Under the pieces are notes generated by a model. The model did not search any database. It was not told the origin of the DNA and saw only the letters and a program-made list of their open reading frames with translations. The position numbers and the translations under genes are program-made. DNA of 64,000 nt from Paracoccus nototheniae (GTDB lineage: Bacteria > Pseudomonadota > Alphaproteobacteria > Rhodobacterales > Rhodobacteraceae), in NCBI RefSeq assembly GCF_004335005.1, contig NZ_RQRT01000005.1, positions 1 to 64,000 on the forward strand, read 5' to 3'. Positions 40,758 through 49,843 of this stretch are shown one piece after another; within the stretch, counting starts at the first letter, position 1, and each line of letters starts with the position of its first letter.

Positions 40758-42143
40758 TTACCGCAGGGCGGTCAGGATGCGGGCCCAGGAGCGGGCGCCC
40801 TTGGCAAAGCTTTCGACATCGTATTTCTCGTTCGGGGAATGGATGCGGTCGTCGTCGCGGGCAAAGCCGATCAGCATCGAATCCATGCCGAGGATGTCCT
40901 TGAAATCGCCAGCGATGGGGATCGAGCCGCCGGCGCCGATATAGGCAGCCTCTTGTCCCCATTCCTCGGTCAGGGCGGCTTTGGCCTGCGCGAAGGCGGG
41001 GTCCGAGATGTCCATCACGCTGGCGGGGCTGGCGCCGTGGTCATGGAAGCTGGCCGTGCAATCGGCGGGCAGAAAGCGGCGGACATGGTCCTGAAAGGCG
41101 GCGCGGATCTGCGCGGGATCCTGCGTGCCGGTCAGGCGGAAGCTGACCTTGGCGCGGGCCTCGGCCGGCAGCACGGTCTTGAACCCGTCGCCCGCATAGC
41201 CACCGGCGATGCCGTTGATTTCGGCGGTGGGGCGGTTCCACATCATCTCCAGCGCCGTGCGGCCAGCCTCTCCGATGGGGGTGGTCAGGCCGACGCGGCC
41301 CAGAAAATCGGCGGCGTCAAAGTTCAGCGCCTGCCAGTCGGCGGCCAGCTGCGGGTCCAGATCGGGAACGCCATCGTAAAAGCCGGGCAGGGTGACGCGG
41401 CCCTTGTCATCCTTGAGGGCGGCCAGGGCCTGCGCCAGCACCATGATCGGATTGGCGGCCATTCCCCCGAAGCTGCCCGAATGCAGGTCGCGGTCGGCGG
41501 CATGGATCACCACCTCTTGCCCGACCAGCCCGCGCAGCTGGGTGGTGATCGCCGGGCGCCCGTCGGCATGGCGCCCGGTATCGCAAATCACCGCCAGCGA
41601 GGCGCGCAGGTCATCCGCATGGGCGCGCAGGAAGGGCCGCAGCGAGGGCGAGCCGGATTCCTCTTCGCCTTCGAACAGCAGGATCAGATCCGAGGGCAGG
41701 GTGCCGTGGACCGCCTTCCAGGCGCGGAACGCCTCGACAAAGGTCATCAGCTGGCCCTTGTCATCCGAGGCGCCGCGGGCGCGGATGACCCGGCCCGTGG
41801 GCGTTTCCTCGATCGCGGGGGCAAAGGGCGGGCGGTCCCACAGATCCAGCGGATCGACGGGCTGCACATCGTAATGGCCATAGAACAGCAGCGGCCGCGC
41901 CCCGCCCGGCTGGCTGCGCGCGGTGACCATCGGATGGCCGGGCGTGTCGTGGATCTGGACGGTAAAGCCCAGAGCCTCCAGCTCGGTCGCCAGCCAGTTA
42001 GCGGCGGTGCGCACATCGCCCGCATGGGCCGGATCGGTCGAGATCGAGGGGATCGCCAGAAAGACCGACAGCCGGTCCAGCGCCGGTTCCAGCCCCTGAT
42101 CCAGATGCGTCAGGATGTCCTGAAGCCTTGCGTCATCGCCCAT
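40758..42143 (-). CDS. M20-family dipeptidase
   Basis: A 461-residue zinc dipeptidase. Metal-site segments are YGHYDVQPVD, GASDDKGQL and FEGEEESGS; the lid domain dimerises near SFGGMAANP; a final His lies in IHSPNEKYD. The start at 42143 gives the normal N-terminus and has AAAGG 9 nt upstream; ATG at 42179 (473 residues) is an alternative with a similar site. Substrate is not predicted beyond short peptides. It is divergent from hemA, so the FNR box between them could also affect it. Confidence 0.87.
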   Translation of the reverse strand: MGDDARLQDILTHLDQGLEPALDRLSVFLAIPSISTDPAHAGDVRTAANWLATELEALGFTVQIHDTPGHPMVTARSQPGGARPLLFYGHYDVQPVDPLDLWDRPPFAPAIEETPTGRVIRARGASDDKGQLMTFVEAFRAWKAVHGTLPSDLILLFEGEEESGSPSLRPFLRAHADDLRASLAVICDTGRHADGRPAITTQLRGLVGQEVVIHAADRDLHSGSFGGMAANPIMVLAQALAALKDDKGRVTLPGFYDGVPDLDPQLAADWQALNFDAADFLGRVGLTTPIGEAGRTALEMMWNRPTAEINGIAGGYAGDGFKTVLPAEARAKVSFRLTGTQDPAQIRAAFQDHVRRFLPADCTASFHDHGASPASVMDISDPAFAQAKAALTEEWGQEAAYIGAGGSIPIAGDFKDILGMDSMLIGFARDDDRIHSPNEKYDVESFAKGARSWARILTALR

Positions 42144-42230
42144 GATTTCTACCTTTTGTGTCAGGAATTTCGGGTCCATCTCTGCGCCTTTCGTCGAATT
42201 GCGACGTTTTCGACCTGTTTTCTTCGCGCT

Positions 42231-42244
42231 TTGATCTCTATCAA
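42231..42244. promoter_or_regulatory. FNR/Anr box upstream of hemA
   Basis: TTGAT-CTCT-ATCAA is a perfect FNR consensus, 62 bp before the hemA start and 87 bp before the divergent peptidase start. Oxygen-responsive FNR-type control of hemA is known in Rhodobacter, so control by an FnrL/FnrP homologue is likely here. Confidence 0.88.
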
Positions 42245-42306
42245 GGCAAACAGCGCGCGGTCGAAGAATGATCGCACCCAGCCAGCTCCGCAAGGGATCG
42301 CCCGCA

Positions 42307-43536
42307 ATGAAATATGACGTCGCCTTGGATCATGCCATTTCCCGCCTTCACGATGAGGGGCGCTATCGCACCTTCATCGATATCGAGCGGTCGAAGGGCA
42401 AGTTTCCGCAGGCCGTCTGGAACCGTCCCGACGGCGAACGGCAAGAAATCACCGTCTGGTGCGGCAACGATTATTTGGGCATGGGCCAGCATCCTGTGGT
42501 CCTGGCCGCGATGCACGAGGCGTTGGACGCCACCGGCGCGGGATCGGGGGGCACGCGCAACATCAGCGGCACCACCGTCTATCACAAGCGGCTGGAATCC
42601 GAGCTGGCCGATCTGCACGACAAACAGGCGGCACTGGTGTTTTCCAGCGCCTATATCGCCAATGACGCGACCCTGTCGACGCTGCCCAAGCTGTTTCCCG
42701 GCCTGATCATCTATTCGGACGAGCTGAATCATGCCTCGATGATCGAGGGGATCAAGCGCAATGGCGGCGCCAAGCGCATCTTCCGTCACAATGATCTGGC
42801 CCATCTGCGCACGCTGCTGGAGGCCGACGATCCCGATGCGCCCAAGCTGATCGCCTTTGAATCGATCTATTCGATGGATGGCGATTTCGGGCCGATCGCG
42901 GCGTTCTGCGATCTGGCGCAGGAATTCGGCGCGCTGACCTATCTGGACGAGGTTCACGCGGTCGGCATGTATGGTCCGCGCGGGGGCGGTGTGGCCGAAC
43001 GTGACGGTTTGTCGGGCCGCATCGACATCATCAACGGCACGCTTGGCAAGGCGTTCGGCGTGTTCGGCGGCTATATCGCGGCCAGCGAACGGATGTGCGA
43101 CGCAATTCGGTCCTATGCGCCGGGCTTCATCTTCACCACCTCGCTGCCGCCTGCGGTGGCGGCAGGGGCGGCGGCGTCGATCGCGCTGCTGAAGACGGCG
43201 GACGGCCAGAAACTGCGCGATGAACAGCAGCTGCATGCCCGTATCCTGAAGATGCGGCTGAAATCGCTTGGCATGCCGATCATCGATCATGGCAGCCATA
43301 TCGTGCCGGTCCATGTCGGCCACCCGGTGCATTGCAAGGCGCTGTCGGACATGCTGCTGCGCGACTATGGCATCTATGTCCAGCCGATCAACTTTCCGAC
43401 GGTTCCGCGCGGAACTGAACGGTTGCGTTTTACGCCCTCTCCGGTGCATGATCCGCGTCAGATTGATCATCTGGTGCGGGCGATGGATGCGTTGTGGTCG
43501 CACTGTGCGCTGAATCGCGCGGAATTGAGCGCATAG
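42307..43536 (+). CDS. hemA: 5-aminolevulinate synthase HemA
   Basis: A 409-residue PLP enzyme that condenses glycine and succinyl-CoA to 5-aminolevulinate, the start of heme and other tetrapyrroles by the alphaproteobacterial C4 route. The PLP lysine is K248 in GTLGKAFG, the same number as in Rhodobacter capsulatus HemA. The glycine-rich [11 protein letters not shown] and the cofactor Asp in [11 protein letters not shown] are present. The start at 42307 fits; the frame is open 13 codons upstream without a Shine-Dalgarno. A perfect FNR box lies upstream. Confidence 0.96.
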   Translation: MKYDVALDHAISRLHDEGRYRTFIDIERSKGKFPQAVWNRPDGERQEITVWCGNDYLGMGQHPVVLAAMHEALDATGAGSGGTRNISGTTVYHKRLESELADLHDKQAALVFSSAYIANDATLSTLPKLFPGLIIYSDELNHASMIEGIKRNGGAKRIFRHNDLAHLRTLLEADDPDAPKLIAFESIYSMDGDFGPIAAFCDLAQEFGALTYLDEVHAVGMYGPRGGGVAERDGLSGRIDIINGTLGKAFGVFGGYIAASERMCDAIRSYAPGFIFTTSLPPAVAAGAAASIALLKTADGQKLRDEQQLHARILKMRLKSLGMPIIDHGSHIVPVHVGHPVHCKALSDMLLRDYGIYVQPINFPTVPRGTERLRFTPSPVHDPRQIDHLVRAMDALWSHCALNRAELSA

Positions 43537-43644
43537 CCCAATCGGGCCGTGAACTGCTCTCGCCTGCGTGATAACCTCTCGTTAAAGAAGTATTGATAGT
43601 CTGCGATTCGCGGGCATCATATAACGGGCGGTGAGGCACACGGA

Positions 43645-44934
43645 ATGAGCAGGCTGCGGGCACATGACCCGGCAGAGGAGGCCGCGCAGGTGGAGGATAC
43701 GCTTCAGTTCCTCGATGATGACACCCGTTTGGGTGATCTGATGCGCGGTGAACGGGCCACGTTGGGCAAGTCCCTTCTGGACGTTCAACGCGAATTGCGC
43801 ATTCGTGCCTCTTATGTCGCGGCAATCGAGAATTGCGACATCTCCGCATTCGATACGCCCAGTTTCATTGCGGGCTATGTGCGGTCCTATGCGCGTTATC
43901 TGGGCATGGATCCCGATTGGGTTTTTCGCCGCTTTTGTCAGGAATCGGGGTTTCAGCCGACCCATGGCATGGCGCCCTCGGCGGCGGGGCCCAAGCCCGG
44001 GCGTCGTCCCTCGGACCCGGCCGAGGCGCTGGCCAATCCGCGCGCGCTGTTCATTCCGCAGGAACGCAGTTTCTGGTCCGAAATCGAGCCGCGCGCCATC
44101 GGCGCCATCGCCGTGCTGATCGCCTTGATCGGGGGGCTGGGCTATGGCAGCTGGGCGCTGCTGCAAGAGGTGCAGCGCGTGACGCTGACCCCGGGCGACG
44201 ATGTGCCCGCCGTGGTGGCCGAACTGGACCCCACACAGGGCGCAGGCCTGTCCGGCCCCGCCATCGAGGGTGCGCAGGACAGCGACATGGCCCGCAACCT
44301 GCCGCAACCCGAGGCGCTGGACCGGCTTTACCGGCCCCAGATCCTCGAGGCGCCGGTCCTGACCGCGCGCGACGGCCCCATCGCCGCCATTGATCCCGGC
44401 CTTCTGGACAGCGCCGCGACGATCGAGGATGTGATCGCCGCAGCCGGTGGCGTCACGCAGGTTCCGCAACCGCAGAATGGCGTGACGCAACAGGCGCAGG
44501 GTCCGGCAGCCACCGACGCGGGGGCGGAACAGCCCGTCGCGCAGGCCGATGCGGGCGTGCGCACGCTGGCCCCCGATGCCCCGGCACTGGAGCTGTTGTC
44601 GGTGCGTCCGGCCTGGGTCCGGGTCACCTCGGCGGATGGAACGGTGCTGTTGGAAAAGATCATGGATGCGGGCGAACGCTTTGCCCTGCCGCCGCTGGAA
44701 CAGGCGCCGCTGCTGCGCACCGGCAATTCCGGTGCGGTCTATTTCGCGGTCAATGGCCAGACCTATGGCCCCGCTGCGCCCGGCGCGCAGGTGATCAGCG
44801 GGGTGGAACTGGCCACCGACAGCCTGACGCAGCGATTTGCCCTGGCCGATCCGAACTCGGACCCGGAACTGGCTCAGATGATCGCGATGGCGCAGACGGG
44901 TACAAGCCCCGCCGGGGAAGACGAGACGGAGTGA
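43645..44934 (+). CDS. RodZ-like membrane protein with HTH domain
   Basis: A 429-residue bitopic protein. A cytoplasmic helix-turn-helix of the RodZ type (LGDLMRGERATLGKSLLDVQRELRIRASYVAAIE) spans about residues 28-95, one membrane span lies near 150-172, then a long Ala/Gln/Pro-rich periplasmic linker and a C-terminal DUF4115-like beta domain (RPAWVRVTSADGTVLLEK...). RodZ links MreB to cell-wall synthesis. A stem-loop follows the stop. Confidence 0.85.
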   Translation: MSRLRAHDPAEEAAQVEDTLQFLDDDTRLGDLMRGERATLGKSLLDVQRELRIRASYVAAIENCDISAFDTPSFIAGYVRSYARYLGMDPDWVFRRFCQESGFQPTHGMAPSAAGPKPGRRPSDPAEALANPRALFIPQERSFWSEIEPRAIGAIAVLIALIGGLGYGSWALLQEVQRVTLTPGDDVPAVVAELDPTQGAGLSGPAIEGAQDSDMARNLPQPEALDRLYRPQILEAPVLTARDGPIAAIDPGLLDSAATIEDVIAAAGGVTQVPQPQNGVTQQAQGPAATDAGAEQPVAQADAGVRTLAPDAPALELLSVRPAWVRVTSADGTVLLEKIMDAGERFALPPLEQAPLLRTGNSGAVYFAVNGQTYGPAAPGAQVISGVELATDSLTQRFALADPNSDPELAQMIAMAQTGTSPAGEDETE

Positions 44935-44941
44935 CGCCGAC

Positions 44942-44963
44942 GGCGCCGGGTTGTCCCGGCGCC
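44942..44963. terminator. Shared terminator of rodZ-like and M19 dipeptidase genes
   Basis: GGCGCCGGG (44942-44950) and CCCGGCGCC (44955-44963) form a 9-bp stem with a TTGT loop in the 40-bp gap between convergent stops. T-runs are lacking. Confidence 0.65.
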
Positions 44964-44974
44964 CGGCCTGACAG

Positions 44975-46024
44975 TCAGCCTTTCCAGCTGCGCTCCAGCA
45001 CGTTCACCCAGTTGTCGCAGGCGATTTTGCGGATCAGATCGGGGCCATAGCCCGCCGTCTGCATCGCCGCGATCAGGTTCGGCAGACCGGCGGCATCCGC
45101 CAGATCCCGCGGCATCAGCGCTCCGTCGAAATCGGACCCAAGCGCCACGCCGTCTTCGCCCAGAATGCCCAACAGGTGATCCAGATGCCGGATCATCACC
45201 CCCAGATCATCCAAAGGCAGCCGCCGCCCATCCGGGCGCAGAAAGCTGGAGGCAAAGTTCAGCCCCACCAGCCCGCCGCTGTCGGCAATCTGGCGCAGCT
45301 GCCGGTCGGTCAGGTTGCGGCTGCTGGGACATATCGCATGGACCGCGCTGTGGCTGGCGACCAGCGGCGCGTCCGACAGGCGGGCGACATCGTTGAACCC
45401 GGCCTCGTTCAGATGCGACAGGTCCAGCATGATCCCAAGCGCATTGCATTCCGCCACCAGCGCATGCCCCGCCTCGGTCAGCCCCGCGCCGGTATCGGGG
45501 CCTGCGGGATAGGCGAAGGGCACCCCATGCCCATAGCGGGTCGGCCGCGACCAGACCGGCCCAAGCGATCGCAGCCCGGCCCCGTACCACAGGTGCAGCG
45601 CGTCCATGTCGGGGATCGCCTCGGCCCCCTCCATATGCAGGATCGCGGCAATTTTGCCCTCGGCCAGACAGGTGCGCAGTTGCTCGGCATCGCGCACAAC
45701 CTGCAGCGTGCCGGTCCGCTGCAGCGCCAACAGGGCCGAGGCTTGCGCGAAGGCATGCGGCAGGGCGGCGTCCGAGGTGATCTGGGCGGGCAGCGGCAGG
45801 GCAAAGGGCGGGTTTTCCATCATGTGAACCGCCGCGTCGTCATTCAGCCCCGAGGGCGAGGGGATCCATATCGCGAAGAACCCGCCCACCATGCCCCCCG
45901 CCTGCAGGCGCGGCAGATCCAGATGGCCGGTCCCGTCGCCTTGCCGCCACAGCTGCGCGGCGTCACGCCCCGCCGCCACCAGACGCTGCAGGAAATCGTT
46001 ATGGCCATCGAAAACCGGTATCAT
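44975..46024 (-). CDS. Membrane dipeptidase family M19 (renal dipeptidase-like)
   Basis: A 349-residue zinc dipeptidase. Ligands are visible in order: H8 and D10 (DGHND), the bridging Glu in LHMEGAEAI, His in MLDLSHLNEAGF, His in VASHSAVHAIC and Asp in GSDFDG. The start at 46024 has AAAGGATC in front. No signal peptide is seen, so it is probably cytoplasmic, unlike animal renal dipeptidase. It is a single gene, divergent from the small monooxygenase at 46185. Confidence 0.9.
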   Translation of the reverse strand: MIPVFDGHNDFLQRLVAAGRDAAQLWRQGDGTGHLDLPRLQAGGMVGGFFAIWIPSPSGLNDDAAVHMMENPPFALPLPAQITSDAALPHAFAQASALLALQRTGTLQVVRDAEQLRTCLAEGKIAAILHMEGAEAIPDMDALHLWYGAGLRSLGPVWSRPTRYGHGVPFAYPAGPDTGAGLTEAGHALVAECNALGIMLDLSHLNEAGFNDVARLSDAPLVASHSAVHAICPSSRNLTDRQLRQIADSGGLVGLNFASSFLRPDGRRLPLDDLGVMIRHLDHLLGILGEDGVALGSDFDGALMPRDLADAAGLPNLIAAMQTAGYGPDLIRKIACDNWVNVLERSWKG

Positions 46025-46184
46025 GGGCGATCCTTTCACGGGGCCCTTTCATCGGGCCTTTCATCGGGTTGCGCGCACATTGCGCGTTCTGCAATCGCGC
46101 CGCAATGGGATCTGATGCGTTGCGCCACAGCCCCACCGCCCTAAACTGACCCCGCACAGCCACGCTTTTGGGAGGAGCCCCGCC

Positions 46185-46505
46185 ATGCCCCGGATCACTG
46201 CCGATTTCGACGGCCAGACCGTCATTACCACCTTCGAGGTCACGCCCGGCAGCGCGCATGACGTGCTGGATCTGCTGTCCGATGCCTGGGCGCAGGTAAT
46301 CAGCGCGCGCCCCGGTTGTCTGGGCGGCGCCATCCATCTGAACGATGCGCAGACCCGCATCGCCACCTATTCGCAATGGCGCGACCGCCGCGACTATCAG
46401 GCGATGCTGCGCGACCCCGAAATGCGTCGCCGCAACCGTCAGATCCACGAGATGTGCCGCAGCTTTGAGCCGGTGATGTACGAGGTTCAGTCGGTCTATC
46501 CCTGA
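46185..46505 (+). CDS. Antibiotic biosynthesis monooxygenase (ABM) domain protein
   Basis: A 106-residue ferredoxin-like fold protein: TTFEVTPGSAHDVLDLL at the N-terminus, then IATYSQWRDRRDYQAMLRDPEM, typical of ABM proteins (quinol or heme-related monooxygenases). It has a GGGAGGAG Shine-Dalgarno. No pathway context. Substrate unknown. Confidence 0.75.
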   Translation: MPRITADFDGQTVITTFEVTPGSAHDVLDLLSDAWAQVISARPGCLGGAIHLNDAQTRIATYSQWRDRRDYQAMLRDPEMRRRNRQIHEMCRSFEPVMYEVQSVYP

Positions 46506-46594
46506 CCGTCCGACCCGGCCATGCTGCGCTTGCAGAAACCCCGTGCATTCGCTCCGGCGGCTGACTAGGCTTGGCAAAACGGACGGAGGACCGG

Positions 46595-47227
46595 ATGGCA
46601 GGGCGGATCATCACCGTGGCGCAGCAAAAGGGCGGCTCGGGCAAGACGACGCTGGCGGTGAACCTTGCGGTCTGCCTGCAGGCGCGGGGCTTTTCGGTGG
46701 CGCTGGTCGATACCGATCCGCAGGGCAGCATGGGCCGCTGGTTCATGGAACGCATGGCCCTGCGCGGAGAGGATGAGGCGCTGGATTTCTCGACCTCGTC
46801 GGCCTGGGGGGCCAGCTACGAATCGGACAAGCTGAAAAAGCGGTTCGATTACGTCATCATCGACACGCCGCCCAAGATCGACAGCGACCTGCGTCCGGCC
46901 TTGCGGGTGGCCGATCTGGTGCTGGTGCCGGTGGCTGCCAGCCATGTCGATCTGTGGGCGACCGAGGGCGTGCTGGATCTGGCGCGTCGCGAAAAGGCCG
47001 ATCTGCTGGTCGTTCTGAACCGCACCCGCCCCCACACGCGGCTGTCGGCCGAGGTCGCCGACAAAGCCGCCGAACTGGGCGCCATGGTCGCCGCCACGCA
47101 AATATCGAACCGCGTCGTCTATGCCGAGACTCTGGGGCTGGGCCTTGGCGCGATCGAGCGTCCCAAGGGCCCGGCCACTGCCGAGATGGCCGCGCTGACC
47201 GATGAGGTTCTGGCGCGGCTTGGCTGA
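46595..47227 (+). CDS. Orphan ParA-family ATPase
   Basis: A 210-residue deviant-Walker ATPase: QQKGGSGKTT near residue 10 with the signature lysine, DTDPQGS and a switch DTPPKIDSD. The short length and absence of a ParB gene point to an orphan ParA/MinD-like positioning factor or a chromosomal MipZ-like or cargo-positioning protein, not a plasmid partition system. The ATG at 46595 follows GGAGGA. Cargo cannot be guessed from the neighbours. Confidence 0.85.
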   Translation: MAGRIITVAQQKGGSGKTTLAVNLAVCLQARGFSVALVDTDPQGSMGRWFMERMALRGEDEALDFSTSSAWGASYESDKLKKRFDYVIIDTPPKIDSDLRPALRVADLVLVPVAASHVDLWATEGVLDLARREKADLLVVLNRTRPHTRLSAEVADKAAELGAMVAATQISNRVVYAETLGLGLGAIERPKGPATAEMAALTDEVLARLG

Positions 47228-47230
47228 GGC

Positions 47231-47533
47231 TTAGCGGCAGAGCCGTTCGGATTGCGCCGCGAAATTGCGGTACCGGCGCCAGAAGGCGTTATCGGCATCG
47301 GTTTTCGAGGTGCGAACCTCTTGCGCGCGATGCGGGTCGCGGAAGAACTGTGCGGCGCGGCGCTGGTCGGACCGCGACAGGGTCTGATTGGCGACCTGCT
47401 GAATGCAGCCACACAACGGCGCATTGCCGCGCGCGCGGTCCGACCGCACGCAGGCACTGTCGACTGGCCCGGCCATCGCCAGCGGCGTGGTCATGACGAT
47501 CGCCGCGGCTGCGATCACGAAACGGTTGAGCAT
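47231..47533 (-). CDS. Small exported Cys-containing protein, unknown function
   Basis: A 100-residue protein with a signal peptide of about 21 residues (IAAAAIVMTTPLAMA) and a mature part with four cysteines (ACVRS, LCGC, RLC) and an Arg/Asp-rich helix. It is convergent with the parA-like gene (3-bp gap). I have the impression it is widely conserved in Rhodobacterales but attach no function. Confidence 0.65.
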   Translation of the reverse strand: MLNRFVIAAAAIVMTTPLAMAGPVDSACVRSDRARGNAPLCGCIQQVANQTLSRSDQRRAAQFFRDPHRAQEVRTSKTDADNAFWRRYRNFAAQSERLCR

Positions 47534-47674
47534 GGCTGTCTCCTCGATTGCCTGAACGGCGGTGCGGGCAGTCTGTCGCTGCCCTTGGCCGGTCGTCGCA
47601 GATATATCAGGAATGCGACGACCGCTCAATCACGCTTGCGGCACGCAAGACGATTCAGTTCAGATTTGCGCAGG

Positions 47675-47881
47675 TCACGGGGGACCGGGCGCCTTGGGCA
47701 GGGGTCGGGCCGCAAAACCCACGGCGGCCAGTGCGGCCTGTGCCTGTGCGATGTCCAGGCCCGTCACCGCGACCTGTCGGTTGGCAAGATCCACTTGCGC
47801 CCGACCTCCGGCCCCGGCAATGGCAGTCTGGATGGCGCTTTGGCAATGCGCGCAGCTCATGTCGGGAACGCTCAGGATCAT
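47675..47881 (-). CDS. HMA-domain copper chaperone (CopZ-like)
   Basis: A 68-residue protein, one heavy-metal-associated domain: metal site DMSCAHC near the N-terminus, alternating beta-alpha pattern, and a Pro-rich end. The start at 47881 follows an AGGAGG site. No copper ATPase is adjacent. It probably hands Cu(I) to an exporter or to oxidase assembly elsewhere. Confidence 0.85.
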   Translation of the reverse strand: MILSVPDMSCAHCQSAIQTAIAGAGGRAQVDLANRQVAVTGLDIAQAQAALAAVGFAARPLPKAPGPP

Positions 47882-48013
47882 CGGGCCTCCTTGGCACTGC
47901 TGGTCGTCATCATGAGGCGGACCGCGCCTGCGATCAAGGGGATCACGGGCGGCGGGATGTCTGACAGAACCCGATCGGGCAGGCCGCCCCATCATCGCCG
48001 AAGGAGCCGTGCC

Positions 48014-48937
48014 ATGACCCTTTCAGGATTGTCCGACAATGGCCGTGCCGCGCTGTTCATGACCGGCTCGATGGCGCTGTTCGCGATCGAGGATGCGTTT
48101 TTGAAGATCCTGACCCGGACCATGCCGGTCTGGCAGATGCTGGTGATCGTCGGCGTCGTATCGGCACTGGTGTTCTGGGCGCGGCTGCGGCTGCGCGGTC
48201 AGCATCTGTGGACGCGGTCGCTGGCCCATCCGATGGTCGCGCTGCGCAATCTGGGCGAGGTCACCGGCGCGCTCAGCTTTCTGACCGCGCTGGCGACCGG
48301 GGATCTGTCCACGACCTCTGCCATTCTGCAGGTGCTGCCGCTGACGCTGGTGTTGGGGGCCGCGCTGTTTCTGGGCGAACAGGTCGGCTGGCGGCGATGG
48401 GCCTCGGTCGCGGTGGGGTTTGCGGGGGTGCTGCTGATCCTGCGGCCCGGCACGGCGGCGTTTCAGCCCGCGATGCTGTGGGCGGTGCTGGGCGTGGCGG
48501 GGCTTACCCTGCGCGATCTGGCGACGCGGCGCATTCCGGCGGGCGTGCCCTCGGATCAGCTGTCGGCCTCGGCCTATGCGGCGATCGCGGTGGCGGGTCT
48601 GGGTCTGGGGATCGCGACGGGGCAGGGCGCGGTCCTGCCCGACGGGGCGCAGCTGATGCTGCTGGCTGGAACGATCCTGTTCGGGGTGCTGGGCTATGCC
48701 GCGCTGGTCGCGGCCTCGCGCTTGGGCGAGGCGTCGGTGGTCGCGCCCTTCCGCTATGCGCGGCTTGGCTTTGCGCTGCTGGTCGCGGCGGTGGTCTTTG
48801 GCGAACGGCCCGACCTGCCGATGCTGGCGGGGTCGGGGCTGATCGCGCTGGCCGGCGTCTATGCCATGTGGCGAGAGGCCGGTCGCCATCGACCCCGCCC
48901 CCCGGTGGACGGGCTGATCCGGCCCGGGCCCCGCTAA
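48014..48937 (+). CDS. DMT/EamA-family permease
   Basis: A 307-residue inner-membrane protein with ten hydrophobic segments in two EamA repeats. The first is around SMALFAIEDAFLKILTRTMP to LLILRPG, the second follows, and the end is a basic Arg/Pro-rich tail. Members export amino acids, metabolites or nucleotide precursors. The start at 48014 has GAAGGAG. It is divergent from the copper chaperone gene and has no informative partners. Confidence 0.85.
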   Translation: MTLSGLSDNGRAALFMTGSMALFAIEDAFLKILTRTMPVWQMLVIVGVVSALVFWARLRLRGQHLWTRSLAHPMVALRNLGEVTGALSFLTALATGDLSTTSAILQVLPLTLVLGAALFLGEQVGWRRWASVAVGFAGVLLILRPGTAAFQPAMLWAVLGVAGLTLRDLATRRIPAGVPSDQLSASAYAAIAVAGLGLGIATGQGAVLPDGAQLMLLAGTILFGVLGYAALVAASRLGEASVVAPFRYARLGFALLVAAVVFGERPDLPMLAGSGLIALAGVYAMWREAGRHRPRPPVDGLIRPGPR

Positions 48938-49069
48938 GGCCAGCACCCCGCGCAAGGCCTGCGTCCCGCGGCGATGGAACCTTGGGCGGTCCGCGATCAT
49001 TAAGCGGCAACAGGCACGCGTCCCACCGGGCGCGCGTTTTGCATTCACCCGACCGCAAGGAGGCATTCC

Positions 49070-49765
49070 ATGCCCAAGGCCCTGATCATTCTTACCTCGC
49101 ATGCCAAGCTGGGCGAGACCGGCAAACCCACCGGCTTTTACTGGGAAGAACTGGCCGCCCCCTATTGGATCCTGTCCGATGCGGGCTGGCAGATAGAACT
49201 GGCCAGCATCGAAGGCGGCAAGCCCCCCGCCGACCCCTCGTCCGAGGCCGATGACGCGATGACCGACGAGGTCCGCCGCTTTTGGGCCGACGAGCCTGCG
49301 ATGAACCGTCTGGCCCATACCTCGAAAGTGGCGGATGTGGATGTGTCGGGCTGCGACATTGTCTTCCTGCCCGGTGGCCATGGCACCATGTGGGATCTGC
49401 CGCAATCGGCCCCGCTTGGCGATCTGTTGTCCAAGGCCTGGGAAAAAGGCGCCGTCATCGGCGCGGTCTGCCATGGCCCGGCGGGTCTTCTGGCCGCGCG
49501 CCTGCCCTCGGGCAAGCCGCTGGTCGAAGGCCACCGCGTCGCGGGCTTTACCAACAGCGAGGAAGAGGCCGTGGGCCTGACCAGCACCGTGCCCTTCCTG
49601 CTGGAGGATCAGCTGAAGGCGCAGGGCGGGCGCCACGAAAAGGGCCCCGACTGGCAGCCCTTTGCCATCGCCGACGGCCAGCTGGTCACCGGCCAGAACC
49701 CGGCCTCGTCCGCGGAAGTCGCGCGGCTGATGCTGCAGGCGGCAGGCGCGCCCGCCACCAGCTGA
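49070..49765 (+). CDS. DJ-1/PfpI superfamily protein, Hsp31/glyoxalase III-like
   Basis: A 231-residue protein. The nucleophile elbow is AVCHGPAGLL with a following acidic partner, the FLPGGHGTMWDLP strand precedes it, and a Glu-containing FYWEELAAPYWIL lies near the N-terminus. The family includes glutathione-independent glyoxalases (methylglyoxal to lactate) and the Hsp31 chaperone. It is a single-gene unit with a very strong hairpin after the stop. Glyoxalase III activity is the best guess. Confidence 0.8.
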   Translation: MPKALIILTSHAKLGETGKPTGFYWEELAAPYWILSDAGWQIELASIEGGKPPADPSSEADDAMTDEVRRFWADEPAMNRLAHTSKVADVDVSGCDIVFLPGGHGTMWDLPQSAPLGDLLSKAWEKGAVIGAVCHGPAGLLAARLPSGKPLVEGHRVAGFTNSEEEAVGLTSTVPFLLEDQLKAQGGRHEKGPDWQPFAIADGQLVTGQNPASSAEVARLMLQAAGAPATS

Positions 49766-49786
49766 ACCGCCATCCTGCGGTGAAAC

Positions 49787-49826
49787 GCGCAGGCGCCGCG
49801 AAACCCTCTTTTCGCGGCGCCTGCGC
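49787..49826. terminator. Long perfect terminator stem before lepA
   Basis: A perfect 17-bp stem (49787-49803 with 49810-49826, 5' half GCGCAGGCGCCGCGAAA) with a 6-nt loop. It ends the DJ-1-family gene and lies 17 bp before lepA, so it also separates lepA from upstream transcription. Confidence 0.85.
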
Positions 49827-49843
49827 CCCTGTATAGCCCGGCC

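Noticed and set aside
46571-47227. Plasmid or integrative-element partition locus because of the ParA gene
   Set aside because: No parB, no parS-like repeats and no integrase or replication gene nearby; neighbours are ordinary chromosomal genes.
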